DNA of 64,000 nt from Aeromicrobium marinum DSM 15272 (GTDB lineage Bacteria > Actinomycetota > Actinomycetes > Propionibacteriales > Nocardioidaceae): the NCBI RefSeq assembly GCF_000160775.2, contig NZ_CM001024.1, positions 62,001 through 126,000 on the forward strand. The letters are read 5' to 3'. A program made the translations under genes and the position numbers. Shown here piece by piece: positions 39,263-48,290 of the stretch. Positions within the stretch are counted from its first letter, which is position 1. Every line of letters begins with the position of its first letter. The notes below the pieces were generated by a model. That model did no database searches and had not been told where the DNA came from. It worked only from the letters and a program-made list of their open reading frames with translations.

Positions 39263-40267
39263 CTACCAGACACGGGTCCACCTGCCGTCCGGCGTCCAGG
39301 CGTCCAGGATCTCGCGTCCGCGTCCGACATCTGTGGCGAGGTCGAGTGCGACGAACAGTGGATGGGCCAGCGGCCACTCAGTGGGGTTGGCGTCGAGGTC
39401 GACCCGCTGGCGAACCACCGCCGGAACGGGTGCCACCCGCAAGGTTGCTTGTCCTGTGGCCGACGCCGCCCCCAACAAGGTCTGGGCCCTGCGCAGGATG
39501 GCCGGGTCCTGCACGAAGAAGTCGAGAGGCTGCCCGGATCGGAACGCCACGGGTGCGCCGTAGGCGGCTGCGGCGGCCGAGTCCGTCAGGGCCCAGCCGG
39601 GGCCCTCGGCGACGTCGAGGCCCAGGCGAAGTGGTGCGGTCAAGGTCGAGTCGCCGGGCGCGGGGAGGGAGGCGAGGGGTGTGCGTTTCGTGGGCCAGCG
39701 GTCGGCCAGTTGCCAGAACAGGTCTGTGCCGATGGCCTGGTTGCTCTTGTCGGTCAGGCCGTCGCGACGGAGCGCGGCGAGGATCTCGGAGACGGTGCTC
39801 GGTGACCGTTCCAGCTCACGTGCGAGCTCTCGCACGGCATGGCGTCGCTCGGGCTGCATCAGGAGCGCTGTTGCGACCTCCAGGCCGGCCTTGCCTCCCA
39901 GTGCGTGGGAGCGCTCGGGTCGGTCGAGTGCGGGGTGGACTTCTGCGTCGATGACCAGCCGGTTCGTGCGGATCGCCAGGCGGCCTCGAAGGTCGAGGTA
40001 GCCGGCGTTGTTGCCTGTCAGGAGTTTGCGAGCGGCCTCGGTGACCCGGTCGGCGACCACCAGCAGAGTGCCGTCAGCCGGGGAATCGGCGATGAGTCGC
40101 AGGGCCGCGTCGTCGGTCACCAGTGCGCGGCGCTTTGCGTGAATGGCTTCAGCGAGACCATCCGGGTCGAGCACGAGATCTGCGACGCTCTCGGGCGCAC
40201 CGACGGGCAGCCGGGCGTCAATCCCCAACTGCGCGAAGGCGTCGATCACGAGAGCTTCGGTGTCCAT
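39263..40267 (-). CDS. AbiEi-like antitoxin/regulator
   Basis: The 334-residue protein has a MarR-like winged helix (about 120-170: GLEVATALLMQPERRHAVRE, ELERSPSTVSEILAALRRDG) preceded by an N-terminal nuclease-like or AbiEi_1-type region, and a C-terminal domain of about 150 residues as in AbiEi antitoxins. It represses its own operon through the inverted repeat upstream and restrains the downstream nucleotidyltransferase (established for AbiE systems, inferred here). The start at ATG 40267 places the operator 19 bp upstream; the longer open frame would run through the operator. Confidence 0.78.
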   Translation of the reverse strand: MDTEALVIDAFAQLGIDARLPVGAPESVADLVLDPDGLAEAIHAKRRALVTDDAALRLIADSPADGTLLVVADRVTEAARKLLTGNNAGYLDLRGRLAIRTNRLVIDAEVHPALDRPERSHALGGKAGLEVATALLMQPERRHAVRELARELERSPSTVSEILAALRRDGLTDKSNQAIGTDLFWQLADRWPTKRTPLASLPAPGDSTLTAPLRLGLDVAEGPGWALTDSAAAAAYGAPVAFRSGQPLDFFVQDPAILRRAQTLLGAASATGQATLRVAPVPAVVRQRVDLDANPTEWPLAHPLFVALDLATDVGRGREILDAWTPDGRWTRVW

Positions 40268-40285
40268 GACGTCATGGTCGCTGAT

Positions 40286-40317
40286 GTTCGGTGTTCGGTC
40301 AATACCGAACACCGAAC
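40286..40317 (-). promoter_or_regulatory. 14-bp inverted-repeat operator
   Basis: A perfect inverted repeat with 14-bp arms (GTTCGGTGTTCGGT at 40286-40299 and its complement at 40304-40317) around CAAT. Each arm is itself two copies of GTTCGGT. It overlaps the promoter of the AbiEi-like gene, consistent with negative autoregulation. Confidence 0.8.
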
Positions 40318-40389
40318 GTTGGGCATGATCCAGCAACTCGACGCCCTGACCTCGACCTGAGGTGAGCCAGCGTCAGGTCGCCCCGAGTG

Positions 40390-41184
40390 TCAGTGCTTGA
40401 AGGGGTTGAGGCTCCGGCCGAGCACGTACTGCGCGCGGAACGGCACCGGTCGCATGGCGTGCGAGATGACCTTGTTCACCGCGCCGGGCACGCACACGGG
40501 CTTGCCCTTGTTGACGGCGTCCCACCCCTCCCGCACGACGGCCTCGGGCTGCTGCCAGAGGATCGACGGCAGCGCGGAGGCGGAGTCCCGGGTGCCCATG
40601 ACGTCATGGAACTCGCTGTGGGTGAACCCCGGGCACAGGGCGGTCACGTGCACGCCGTGCGGCATGAGCTCCATGTCGAGCGCCTGCGACATGGCCAGGA
40701 CGTAGGTCTTGATGCCGGTGTAGAGCAGGCTCTCGCCGGGAGGGGCGAAGGCCGCGAGCGACGACAGGTTGACGATCCGGCCGTGGCCCCGTTCCTTCAT
40801 GCCCGGCACCACGAGGTGCGCCAGCTGGGTCACGGCGGTCACCATGAGCTGGATCTCGCCGACCAGTCCGGACCACGGCGCGTCGGCGAAGGCCGTCGAG
40901 CTCGACATGCCGGCGTTGTTGATCAGGACGTCGACGGTCAGGCCCCGCTCGCCGATCGTGGTCATGAGCGCCTCGGGTGCGCCGGGGTCGGTGAGGTCGG
41001 CGGTCAGGACGGTGCAGGTGATGCCGTGCTCGGCGGTGAGGCGCTCGGCCAGCTCCTCGAGCCGTTCGGCGCGGCGTGCCACGACGATGAGGTCGTGACC
41101 CTCCGCGGCCAGGAGCTCGGCGAACGCAGCGCCGATGCCGGCTGACGCGCCGGTGACCAGGGCGTTGGGACGGGTCGTGGTCAT
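40390..41184 (-). CDS. SDR family oxidoreductase
   Basis: The 264-residue short-chain dehydrogenase has the cofactor motif TGASAGIGAAFAELLAAEGH, NNAG, and catalytic Ser (SSLAAF) and Tyr-x-x-x-Lys (YTGIKTY). It is of the DltE/ketoacyl-reductase-like class that acts on lipid or steroid ketones; the substrate is not known. Coupled to the hydrolase gene upstream by an ATGA overlap and probably controlled by the divergent TetR regulator. Confidence 0.9.
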   Translation of the reverse strand: MTTTRPNALVTGASAGIGAAFAELLAAEGHDLIVVARRAERLEELAERLTAEHGITCTVLTADLTDPGAPEALMTTIGERGLTVDVLINNAGMSSSTAFADAPWSGLVGEIQLMVTAVTQLAHLVVPGMKERGHGRIVNLSSLAAFAPPGESLLYTGIKTYVLAMSQALDMELMPHGVHVTALCPGFTHSEFHDVMGTRDSASALPSILWQQPEAVVREGWDAVNKGKPVCVPGAVNKVISHAMRPVPFRAQYVLGRSLNPFKH

Positions 41185-42131
41185 GAGGTGGCTCCGGTTC
41201 CGGTGGGGTCGACGGGGACGTGGGTGCGCAGGAAGTCGATCTGGTCGGTGATGATCCGGTCGAACAGCGGCTCGACGTAGGGGTCGAAGTGCCCGCCTGG
41301 GTAGACCCGCACGGTCGGCTGCTGCATGCGGGCCGCGGTGGCCTCGGCGACGTGCCGTGGGGTGATGGCGTCGTCCTCGGCAATCTGCACCAGCGCGGGG
41401 CAGGTGACAGCGGAGGCGACGCGCTTCGGCGAGTACATCCCGATCTTCAGCACGATCCGCGCGGCCACGTGCTGGGGGTAGTCGCCCTCGGTGAGGCCGG
41501 ACTCGGCGATCAGCCGGGCCATGCCGGGGGCGGCATCGGGGGTGGTCATGGCGGCCGTCCCGCCGGGCTCGGCGACGATGTCGGTGTAGACCGGCGGGCG
41601 GCCGGTCAGCGCGCGGACCTGGTCGCGGATGCCGGGGATGCCGACGCGCAGGCTGCTACGGACGCCGGTGGCGCGCACGGCGGCCGGGCCGCTCACGTGG
41701 GGCACCTGGGCGATGATCGCCGCGAGGGGCTCACCGGTGCCGGCCAGCCGGATCACGTGTCCTCCGGCGAACGAGGTGCCCCAGGCGACGACGCGCTCGG
41801 GGTCGACGCCCGGCAGGGTGCGGGCGAAGGCCAGCGCAGACTTCCAGTCCGCCAGCTGCATGCCGACGTCGAGCACCTGACGCGGTTCGCCGTCGCTGTC
41901 GCCGAAGCCGCGGTAGTCGAACGCCATCGCGACGTAGCCGGCCGCGGCGAACCGCTCGGCGTAGGTGTCGAGCCGCAGGGCGCGGACGCCACCGAAGCCG
42001 TGCGCCAGCACCACCACGGGAGCGCCGGGGACCGACGCCGTCGCGGGCCGGTAGACGCGGGCCGCGCACCGGACTCCCGTCGAGGTGAAGTGCTCCTCGG
42101 TCCAGGTGGGGGTCTCGCCGTCGAACGTCAC
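41181..42131 (-). CDS. alpha/beta hydrolase (X-Pro dipeptidyl-peptidase/acetyl-xylan-like)
   Basis: The 316-residue protein from GTG 42131 has VVVLAHGFGGVRALRLDTYA, a nucleophile elbow GTSFAGG (Ser about 113), an acid in IAEDDAITP and the catalytic His in PGGHFDPY. It belongs to the dienelactone/BAAT-like hydrolases. The longer open frame upstream crosses the operator and was rejected. Likely in the same operon as the SDR. Confidence 0.88.
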   Translation of the reverse strand: MTFDGETPTWTEEHFTSTGVRCAARVYRPATASVPGAPVVVLAHGFGGVRALRLDTYAERFAAAGYVAMAFDYRGFGDSDGEPRQVLDVGMQLADWKSALAFARTLPGVDPERVVAWGTSFAGGHVIRLAGTGEPLAAIIAQVPHVSGPAAVRATGVRSSLRVGIPGIRDQVRALTGRPPVYTDIVAEPGGTAAMTTPDAAPGMARLIAESGLTEGDYPQHVAARIVLKIGMYSPKRVASAVTCPALVQIAEDDAITPRHVAEATAARMQQPTVRVYPGGHFDPYVEPLFDRIITDQIDFLRTHVPVDPTGTGATS

Positions 42132-42194
42132 AGGTTCTCCTTCTGTGGCCCGGGGGAGGGCTCTCTTGTCTGCCGATCTAGATCGTAGGTGGAC

Positions 42195-42213
42195 TCTTGA
42201 TTGGCAGTCAAGA
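42195..42213. promoter_or_regulatory. TetR-type operator
   Basis: Inverted repeat TCTTGA-N7-TCAAGA lies between the hydrolase (start 42131) and the TetR gene (start 42225), 11 bp before the latter. The position and AT-rich content fit an operator shared by the two divergent promoters. Confidence 0.65.
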
Positions 42214-42224
42214 TACTGTGAGGC

Positions 42225-42761
42225 ATGCCTCGCAACCGCCGCCCCGTCGACCGGGGAGAGAAGCTCGACGAGATCGTCGTCGCCGCTGCCGACCTGTTCA
42301 CCGAGGTCGGCTTCGAGGAGAGCTCGATGGCCAAGGTCGCGGCGGCGGCCGGCGTCACACCGACGACGATCTACTGGTACTTCGCCGACAAGGACGCGCT
42401 GCTGGTCGCGGTGCTGGAGCGGCTGCTGACCGAGGCGCTGGAGGAGTCCGCGGCGCACGCCGACGACGCGTGGGTCGACCAGATGCTGTGGGCCGTCGAG
42501 CGACTCGAGCGCTACAGCAAGCTCGTCACGGTGGTGCACGCCCGCTGCGCCATCTCCCCGGTGATCGACGCGTGGCACAGCGACTTCCACTCCCTCATGG
42601 ACACGCTGCTGGCGCACGGGCTGTCCCGGTCCGGGGTGGCGGCCGACGACCTGGAGGCGATGACCCGCATCAGCGTGTTCGTGGTGGAGGGGCTGCTCAC
42701 CCACCCGCTCGAACCGGCCGAGCGCCGCAGCATCATCGAGGCGGTCAGCCGCCCCCGCTGA
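42225..42761 (+). CDS. TetR family regulator
   Basis: The 178-residue protein has an N-terminal TetR helix-turn-helix (LDEIVVAAADLFTEVGFEES ... VAAAAGVTPTTIYWYFADKD) and a helical ligand-binding C-terminal domain. It is divergent from the hydrolase-SDR pair, which it most likely represses until a lipid or aromatic effector binds. Normal family length. Confidence 0.92.
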   Translation: MPRNRRPVDRGEKLDEIVVAAADLFTEVGFEESSMAKVAAAAGVTPTTIYWYFADKDALLVAVLERLLTEALEESAAHADDAWVDQMLWAVERLERYSKLVTVVHARCAISPVIDAWHSDFHSLMDTLLAHGLSRSGVAADDLEAMTRISVFVVEGLLTHPLEPAERRSIIEAVSRPR

Positions 42762-42805
42762 GCTGAACCGCACACCAGCGTCCCGTGAGCGCGTACGGTC
42801 GAGCG

Positions 42806-43210
42806 ATGAACTTCTCTCGGCTCTCGACCCCTCAGCGCATCTCGGCCGCCTCGATCGGGGTGGTGGCGTTGGCAGCGTTCCTGCCGTGGGTCTCGATCTT
42901 CGGCGTCAGCGCCCTCGGCGTCGAGGGAGACGGCGTCATCACCTTGGTCGCGGCGGTCGCCGGCGCTGTCGTCCTGGCGATGACGACCGGGGTGATCGGC
43001 GAGCCGAAGACTCCGGGCACGCGGTCGGAGCTCGCACTGATCATCCTCGCGACGATCGTGGCGCTGATCGGTCTGGTCGACATGAACGGCGCCGCAGCGA
43101 TGGGCCTCTACCTGACGCTCTTCGCCGGCATCGCCTGGGTCGTCGGCGCCGTCTGGCAGTTCAACCTGTCCAAGCAGTCCGCGGCTGGCACTGGCGAGAC
43201 GGGGATCTAG
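42806..43210 (+). CDS. four-span membrane protein
   Basis: The 134-residue protein has four hydrophobic helices (ISAASIGVVALAAFLPWVSI, VITLVAAVAGAVVLAMTTGV, ALIILATIVALIGLVDM, GLYLTLFAGIAWVVGAVW). No specific family is recognised. ATG 42806 is preferred to GTG 42785. The 106 bp to the next gene (43211-43316) contain nothing recognisable. Confidence 0.75.
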   Translation: MNFSRLSTPQRISAASIGVVALAAFLPWVSIFGVSALGVEGDGVITLVAAVAGAVVLAMTTGVIGEPKTPGTRSELALIILATIVALIGLVDMNGAAAMGLYLTLFAGIAWVVGAVWQFNLSKQSAAGTGETGI

Positions 43211-43316
43211 AACAGTCGGCCGATAGCAGGGCGCGCGAAGGTCGGCGGTGGTGGCGGAATGGGCTGGAGCTTCGTGCGCGGGGCCGCGGACCTCTCGACG
43301 ACCGCGCAGACCCGTG

Positions 43317-44390
43317 TCAGTCGGCTACGTGAGGGGTGATTGTTGCGAGAAGCTGCTCTGCCAAGGTCGCCGAGTCGGCCGCCAAGTCGACCGTGGCGAA
43401 TCTGATTCGGTGACCCTGGATCACCACTTCTTCGTCGACCCGCTCGCCCACTACTGGATGCAGCATCAGCCCTTCTGACTTGGGGTCGGTCTCGGAGGCC
43501 TCCTGTGACATTAGGTAGGCGTAGATCTGGTAGATGTAGCCGCTTCTCAACTTGAGGTTGCCATACTGGTTCATCTTGGTGATCGTCGTGAACTTGGTGT
43601 CAATGACAACCCGTCGCCTGCCAGGGCCTGTGAGGTCATGGTGGACGAGTTCGATGTCGAGCTCCATGCCAGGAAGGATGGCCCCCATCCCCGAGGACAT
43701 GAATGAGGTGTCCCACTTCAGCGGCGAGTTGTGATTCACCTTCCACCCTTGCGGCTCAAGGCGCAGCCGAAAGAAGCCCACGCACGCACGCTCGAACAGG
43801 ACGCGAAGGTAGCGCTCGTCCATATCCGGCGCTGGCAGGAGTTTGCCGCCCTCATCTGTCGTGGGGATCGCGAGGCTTAGCAGCAGGTCGGCGGTTGCGA
43901 TCATCTGTCGGTCACGCACAAGAAGTCGTTCGCGGTGCAAGCCTGGTACTCGGCTCAGCGGCGGGCACGGGCCACGCACGCCTGCAGCCTCGAGCTGGAG
44001 AGCGAGCGACCGGAAGCGCGGCTCATGGGGAACGAGCGTTGCAGCCCGCCAGAGCGCGGCCCTCGCTAGGCGGTTGGCCGGTGTGTCGGCGACGACCTCG
44101 TCGAAGGTGCAGTGCACCTGCCCGCGGCTCAGCAACTGGTGCCGCGCCGTCGGCAGAACGTCGATCCTGCCGCGGACCCTGGTCAAGGGCCGTGAAGTCC
44201 GTTGGAAGCCGACAGAAAGACCGGTGTGCAACCGCTGCGTGACGGCATCGGCGAGCATGCCTGCTACGAATGCTGGGAGGTCCTCGGGGTTGTCCTCGGC
44301 GGCCACCAGCCGCTGGCCGACTGCGCGGTAGAGGGATGAGGCGTAGAGCTGAAGTAGCCACACGTTCTTGATCGGGATCTTTGGAGTCAC
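43317..44390 (-). CDS. mcrC: McrC-like nuclease subunit
   Basis: The 357-residue product is the nuclease partner of McrB. The N-terminal DUF2357/McrC domain (IPIKNVWLLQLYASSLYRAV) is followed by a PD-(D/E)xK nuclease core: Asp in PGMELDIELV, D-x-K in RRVVIDTKFT and a Gln-Tyr pair in YIYQIYAYL. It cleaves DNA after McrB translocation. The start overlaps the McrB stop by four bases. Confidence 0.92.
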   Translation of the reverse strand: MTPKIPIKNVWLLQLYASSLYRAVGQRLVAAEDNPEDLPAFVAGMLADAVTQRLHTGLSVGFQRTSRPLTRVRGRIDVLPTARHQLLSRGQVHCTFDEVVADTPANRLARAALWRAATLVPHEPRFRSLALQLEAAGVRGPCPPLSRVPGLHRERLLVRDRQMIATADLLLSLAIPTTDEGGKLLPAPDMDERYLRVLFERACVGFFRLRLEPQGWKVNHNSPLKWDTSFMSSGMGAILPGMELDIELVHHDLTGPGRRRVVIDTKFTTITKMNQYGNLKLRSGYIYQIYAYLMSQEASETDPKSEGLMLHPVVGERVDEEVVIQGHRIRFATVDLAADSATLAEQLLATITPHVAD

Positions 44391-46549
44391 GATCCAACCA
44401 GTGCCTGACAGGAGCTTTCGGCGAGGTCGGGCCGGTCGAACCAGTACTCCTCCAGTAGCGGACGAACGTCAGTTTCCACGACACGCCGCCACCAAGCCGG
44501 CGTGTCTAGCCCGGTCTGGTCGAGTCGTACTGCCGGTGTGAAGTAACTGTGACCAACGCAGTACTGCCGCCCGAGTGCGGCGTCTTGAGTAATGCTCTCG
44601 TTGAGTGCGCCTAGCCGCTTGCCGTAAACCTCAAGCTGTTCTCGGTCGTAACCGAGCCCTGAAACGTGCTCGACCCAGTCGTCACCGAATTCCGGCTTGA
44701 GTTCGATAAAGGCGAACCGCCGCCGAAGCGCCATGTCCACGATGGCCAACGACCGGTCGGCGACGTTCATCGTGCCAATCACGTGAAGGTTCGATGGAAC
44801 GAAGAACACCTCGTCCATACTCCGCGGGTAGGCCAGCCGCATCGCCTGTTCCAGAGATCGCTTGTCCGCCTCGAGCAACGTCAACAACTCGCCGAAAACC
44901 TGCGCCGGGTTGCCGCGGTTGATCTCCTCGATCACTAAGACGTAGTCGTGGTCCGGGTCCGCGCTTGCTTGCGCACACATGTCCAGGAATGGGCCGTCCG
45001 CGAGCTCGAGCCCTGTCGTTGAAGTCGGCCGCCACCCGCGAACAAAATCCTCGTAGGTGAGCGACGGATGAAACTGCAGTACCTGGACCCGCTTGCTGTT
45101 CCTCTGGTTGCAGAGCACCCAACCCAGCCGTCGGCCCAACCACGTCTTTCCAGTACCGGGGGGCCCCTGCAGGATGAAGTTCCTCTTGGACCGGAGCCGC
45201 TCAAGCATCGGTTCCAGTTCGGCCTCAGGGATGAAGCAGCCTTCGTCGCGAACTGACTCCAAGTCGTAGTTCTCACCATCGAGCACGTCGGTGTCAGTGA
45301 TGATCGGATCATCGGGATCCGGGTTCGGGTCAGGTGCGGTCAAGGCGTTCCACGCTGCGTGAGAGAACTCCGGAAACGAGTTGAAGGGCGAGTCGGAGTC
45401 CGCGATCCAGGCCGCCAAGATCTCGGTGTTTGCCAGGAACTGCTCACCGTCGAGCTTGGCGCCGAGAGACAGCCGGGCGGCAAGCTCGGGAAAGTTCGCC
45501 TTCAGAAAAGTTGTGGTTGTGGAGTCGTAGGAGGCGAACGACCTTGGACGGATCCAGTAGATCGCGATCGACAACTTGCGCGCCCCGACCCCGGGACATC
45601 CGTCGAATGTGGTGACGAGGCGTTCACGCGTCGCCTCGTTGGCATCCGCCGCGTAGTCGATCGCTGCGCGTCCGAGTTCCCACAGCGCGTCGATGTCGTG
45701 CTCCCCGCGGTCCTTCTCCCAGGAAAAGAACCACGAGTTCAGGTTGTTGAGCACCGGCACACCGGCGAATGAAGTGGGGTACGGCGGTTCGACGCCAAAC
45801 TCCTCTCCGTATGCCGAACCGATGAGCGCGCGCGCGTCGTTGCGGATGCCGCGGTTGAACGTGCCAAACACAGTGAACGGGTCAACGTCACGGATCGGGC
45901 CTCGGGAACCGTCAGTGCGCTGGTCTCCGCGCAGATACTTGAACAATTGTGAGCGCTGGGATGTCGTAGAAGCAGCCCAGATCTTGTCGAGGAGCGCTGT
46001 TCTGTCCTCGCGGAAGTTCATGAGCGCATCGGTGAGACGCGGGTAGAAGTCGGACCACGAGTAGTCCGGCTCCGTGTCCGGCTGGGGCGCTGCGAGGAGG
46101 TGTCCGATCTCATCCTCGCCGGTCGTGATCTTGAACAGGGTCGTCGCGGAACTGATCTCCTCCTGGGCTGCGTACGACAACTCGTCGCGTGCAACGCCCG
46201 TGCGGATCCACTCCACAGGCCGCCACTGCTTGTGCACGTCGCTCTCAGGACGGAACTCATACGGACCAGAGACGCGGCCGATGTTGAGCGTACTGGTCCG
46301 GCGATCCGGGGAGACCACGATGTCGCCCACCTTCACGGCGTGGACGAAGCGATACACCGTGCCAGCCTGATTGGGGATGCTGGCCTCGTCGACCTGAGGC
46401 ATCCGCTCTGCCACTGCCGATTTGAAGGCGTCCCGAGTCGACTCGAGCTCCGACAAGTCGCCCAGCTCGTCCCAGCCAATCCGCACGGCGGCATCTGCCA
46501 CCGGATCGACGCTGATCTGGTTGTTGTGGATGCCCCACGTGGTAGTCAT
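44387..46549 (-). CDS. mcrB: McrB-like GTPase with EVE/PUA-like N-terminus
   Basis: The 720-residue AAA+ motor of a modification-dependent restriction system. Walker A GPPGTGKT (462-469), Walker B LVIEEINRGN (538-547) and the McrB signature MNVADRS (594-600) are clear. Residues about 1-130 (TTTWGIHNNQISVDP ... VGDIVVSPDRRTSTLNIGRV ... YRPVEWIR-like pattern) look like an EVE/PUA modified-base reader, instead of the DUF3578 domain of E. coli McrB; 160-400 is a helical linker. It should recognise modified cytosines or adenines. ATG 46549 begins MTTTWG; an upstream extension lacks support. Confidence 0.9.
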   Translation of the reverse strand: MTTTWGIHNNQISVDPVADAAVRIGWDELGDLSELESTRDAFKSAVAERMPQVDEASIPNQAGTVYRFVHAVKVGDIVVSPDRRTSTLNIGRVSGPYEFRPESDVHKQWRPVEWIRTGVARDELSYAAQEEISSATTLFKITTGEDEIGHLLAAPQPDTEPDYSWSDFYPRLTDALMNFREDRTALLDKIWAASTTSQRSQLFKYLRGDQRTDGSRGPIRDVDPFTVFGTFNRGIRNDARALIGSAYGEEFGVEPPYPTSFAGVPVLNNLNSWFFSWEKDRGEHDIDALWELGRAAIDYAADANEATRERLVTTFDGCPGVGARKLSIAIYWIRPRSFASYDSTTTTFLKANFPELAARLSLGAKLDGEQFLANTEILAAWIADSDSPFNSFPEFSHAAWNALTAPDPNPDPDDPIITDTDVLDGENYDLESVRDEGCFIPEAELEPMLERLRSKRNFILQGPPGTGKTWLGRRLGWVLCNQRNSKRVQVLQFHPSLTYEDFVRGWRPTSTTGLELADGPFLDMCAQASADPDHDYVLVIEEINRGNPAQVFGELLTLLEADKRSLEQAMRLAYPRSMDEVFFVPSNLHVIGTMNVADRSLAIVDMALRRRFAFIELKPEFGDDWVEHVSGLGYDREQLEVYGKRLGALNESITQDAALGRQYCVGHSYFTPAVRLDQTGLDTPAWWRRVVETDVRPLLEEYWFDRPDLAESSCQALVGS

Positions 46550-46758
46550 GGTGAACAGCCTCGCGGAACCGGCGAGGATCCGATAGGCCCGAGTCTGCAA
46601 ATTCGGCCTGCCGCAGGCCCGGCAAGCAGGTGGTCACGCGCGCCGGCGTTGCGTTCTGGTCCTGGTTCAGTAGAACATTCGCTACTCCCGACGGAAGGCG
46701 GTTGGGTCTGCCAACTCATTCCCAGCCAACCGGCCGGATTGCGAACTAGCCTGACCGT

Positions 46759-48018
46759 GTGTTTCCCACCCTGATTGCCATCGCCGCTCTCGGCGCGATA
46801 ATCGTGGCCTCGTTCCTGTGGCAACGCTCCCGCCGAGCGGTTGGGGGGCAGCGACCGGCCAGGTTCTGGAACTCGAACGTCGAAGCAAGCCCACCCGCGT
46901 ACCCGCCATCAGGACTTCTCGTCTCTGAGGCAGTACTACGCTCCGCGAACTCAGGCTCGGTCTCCGTCTGGGACGCACTTGAGGTGGCGGCGGTGCCGAT
47001 CGCGGTGGAGTACCGCCCGGTGACTGAGGTCGAGATCAAGAGGTTCACCACGATGCCGATCAATGCGTCCGCCCAGCAGTCAGTTGCCGAGATCGTAAAG
47101 GCACTCGATCCGAAGAGTCCCACTCTCTACACCGTGGTGTTGCCCAAGGGGGCCAAACTGGTCAAGGCCGTCGGTCAGTCCGGTTTCCGAGGGTTCTCGC
47201 GAACGGGCGGAAAGACCGCGCAGGCCGTGTTGAAGCCGGTCGCTGTCGGTGGCGCCCTCGCCGTGAGTTGGCCAGTCTTCGCCGTGGCCGGCACGGTCAT
47301 GGCCGTGGACATGGCGGCACAACGCGAGCTGCGGGCTCACCAGCGGAATGTTGAGGCGATACTCGGGCGGCAGGAGGAGAGAGACTATGTCGGTCGGATC
47401 ACGGCTCAACGGTCGGCAGATGACCAACTAACGCGTGCCATCAGCCTCATGTTGGACGGCCGCAATCCGCACATGGAACTCGCTCTCAAAAGCTCCTACG
47501 ACGAGTTCCATCGAGCACACGAGTCCTTGAAGAAGCACCAAGAGACTATCGAAATGCTTACCGAGCCCGACGGAAAAATTGACTACCGAAAGTTCGAGGC
47601 GAAGTTCGGCAAGACCGATGAGCTCGACCACTTCAGCCGAGATCTCAATCTGGCACGAGCAGCGGTTTCGATCAGGAGGAAAGCGCTCGTGGCGGACGCG
47701 GCGGCGGTATCCCTTCAAGACCCGAACAATCCATATTCGGCGATGCGCAGGTTCTTCGACTCCCAGGCTGGTCAGCTCACAGCGACAGAGACTCTCTTGG
47801 GCGACGTGACCGAGCGAATTGCGGCGATTCAGCTCAAGGGCGGCTGGTCAATCTCGAAGGCGCTGGCGAAGCAGGAGCGCATCCGCGCACTCGTGGCGCC
47901 GACGAACGTCGATGAGAGCGGGTTGCAGTTTGTTACGACGGCCGAGGGTGAGATTCTGCAGGTGATCGCGGTCGATCGCGACGACAGGACGGACGAGCAG
48001 ATCGCCTTGGACTCGTAG
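46759..48018 (+). CDS. unrecognised membrane-anchored protein in the defence island
   Basis: The 419-residue protein from GTG 46759 has an N-terminal transmembrane helix (LIAIAALGAIIVASFLW), a globular region, a second hydrophobic hairpin at about 155-185 (PVAVGGALAVSWPVFAVAGT), then a long helical/coiled-coil region (AHESLKKHQETIEMLTEPDG, VTERIAAIQLKGG). No family is recognised. It is divergent from mcrBC and upstream of the type I system on the same strand, 272 bp before hsdM. A defence or anti-defence function is guessed from position only. Confidence 0.7.
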   Translation: MFPTLIAIAALGAIIVASFLWQRSRRAVGGQRPARFWNSNVEASPPAYPPSGLLVSEAVLRSANSGSVSVWDALEVAAVPIAVEYRPVTEVEIKRFTTMPINASAQQSVAEIVKALDPKSPTLYTVVLPKGAKLVKAVGQSGFRGFSRTGGKTAQAVLKPVAVGGALAVSWPVFAVAGTVMAVDMAAQRELRAHQRNVEAILGRQEERDYVGRITAQRSADDQLTRAISLMLDGRNPHMELALKSSYDEFHRAHESLKKHQETIEMLTEPDGKIDYRKFEAKFGKTDELDHFSRDLNLARAAVSIRRKALVADAAAVSLQDPNNPYSAMRRFFDSQAGQLTATETLLGDVTERIAAIQLKGGWSISKALAKQERIRALVAPTNVDESGLQFVTTAEGEILQVIAVDRDDRTDEQIALDS

Positions 48019-48290
48019 CTCTTGGTTCGCAGTGACAGACGACTAAAGCGCGGGCACCGCAAAGGCCTACCTCTAGCCAATTTCTGCTTGGCGCCTATCG
48101 CGGTCGCAGCAGGCATGTCGCGTGCTCCGATTGTTCGCCTCGCAGCACCGATGCGTCTGCATCAGGACTGATCGATCATTCTCCGCGTGCTCGACACCGA
48201 TTCTGTCTCGGCGCGTCAATACGGTGACCGCTGATCGCACCTGTGGTCGGATGGACACCTACCCACGGCACCTCGACTCCCAAGGACCCC
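48019..48290 (+). promoter_or_regulatory. promoter region of the type I restriction operon
   Basis: A 272-bp gap of lower GC than the flanking genes, without a convincing coding frame. It should contain the hsd promoter; no consensus -35/-10 pair stands out. The open frame from 48243 in the hsdM phase reaches ATG 48291 but has poor composition before that point. Confidence 0.4.

Noticed and set aside
43238..43300. Possible tRNA-Leu-like start (GTGGCGGAATGGGCTGGA)
   Set aside because: No cloverleaf can be formed: acceptor partner, anticodon arm and T-arm with TTCGA are missing.
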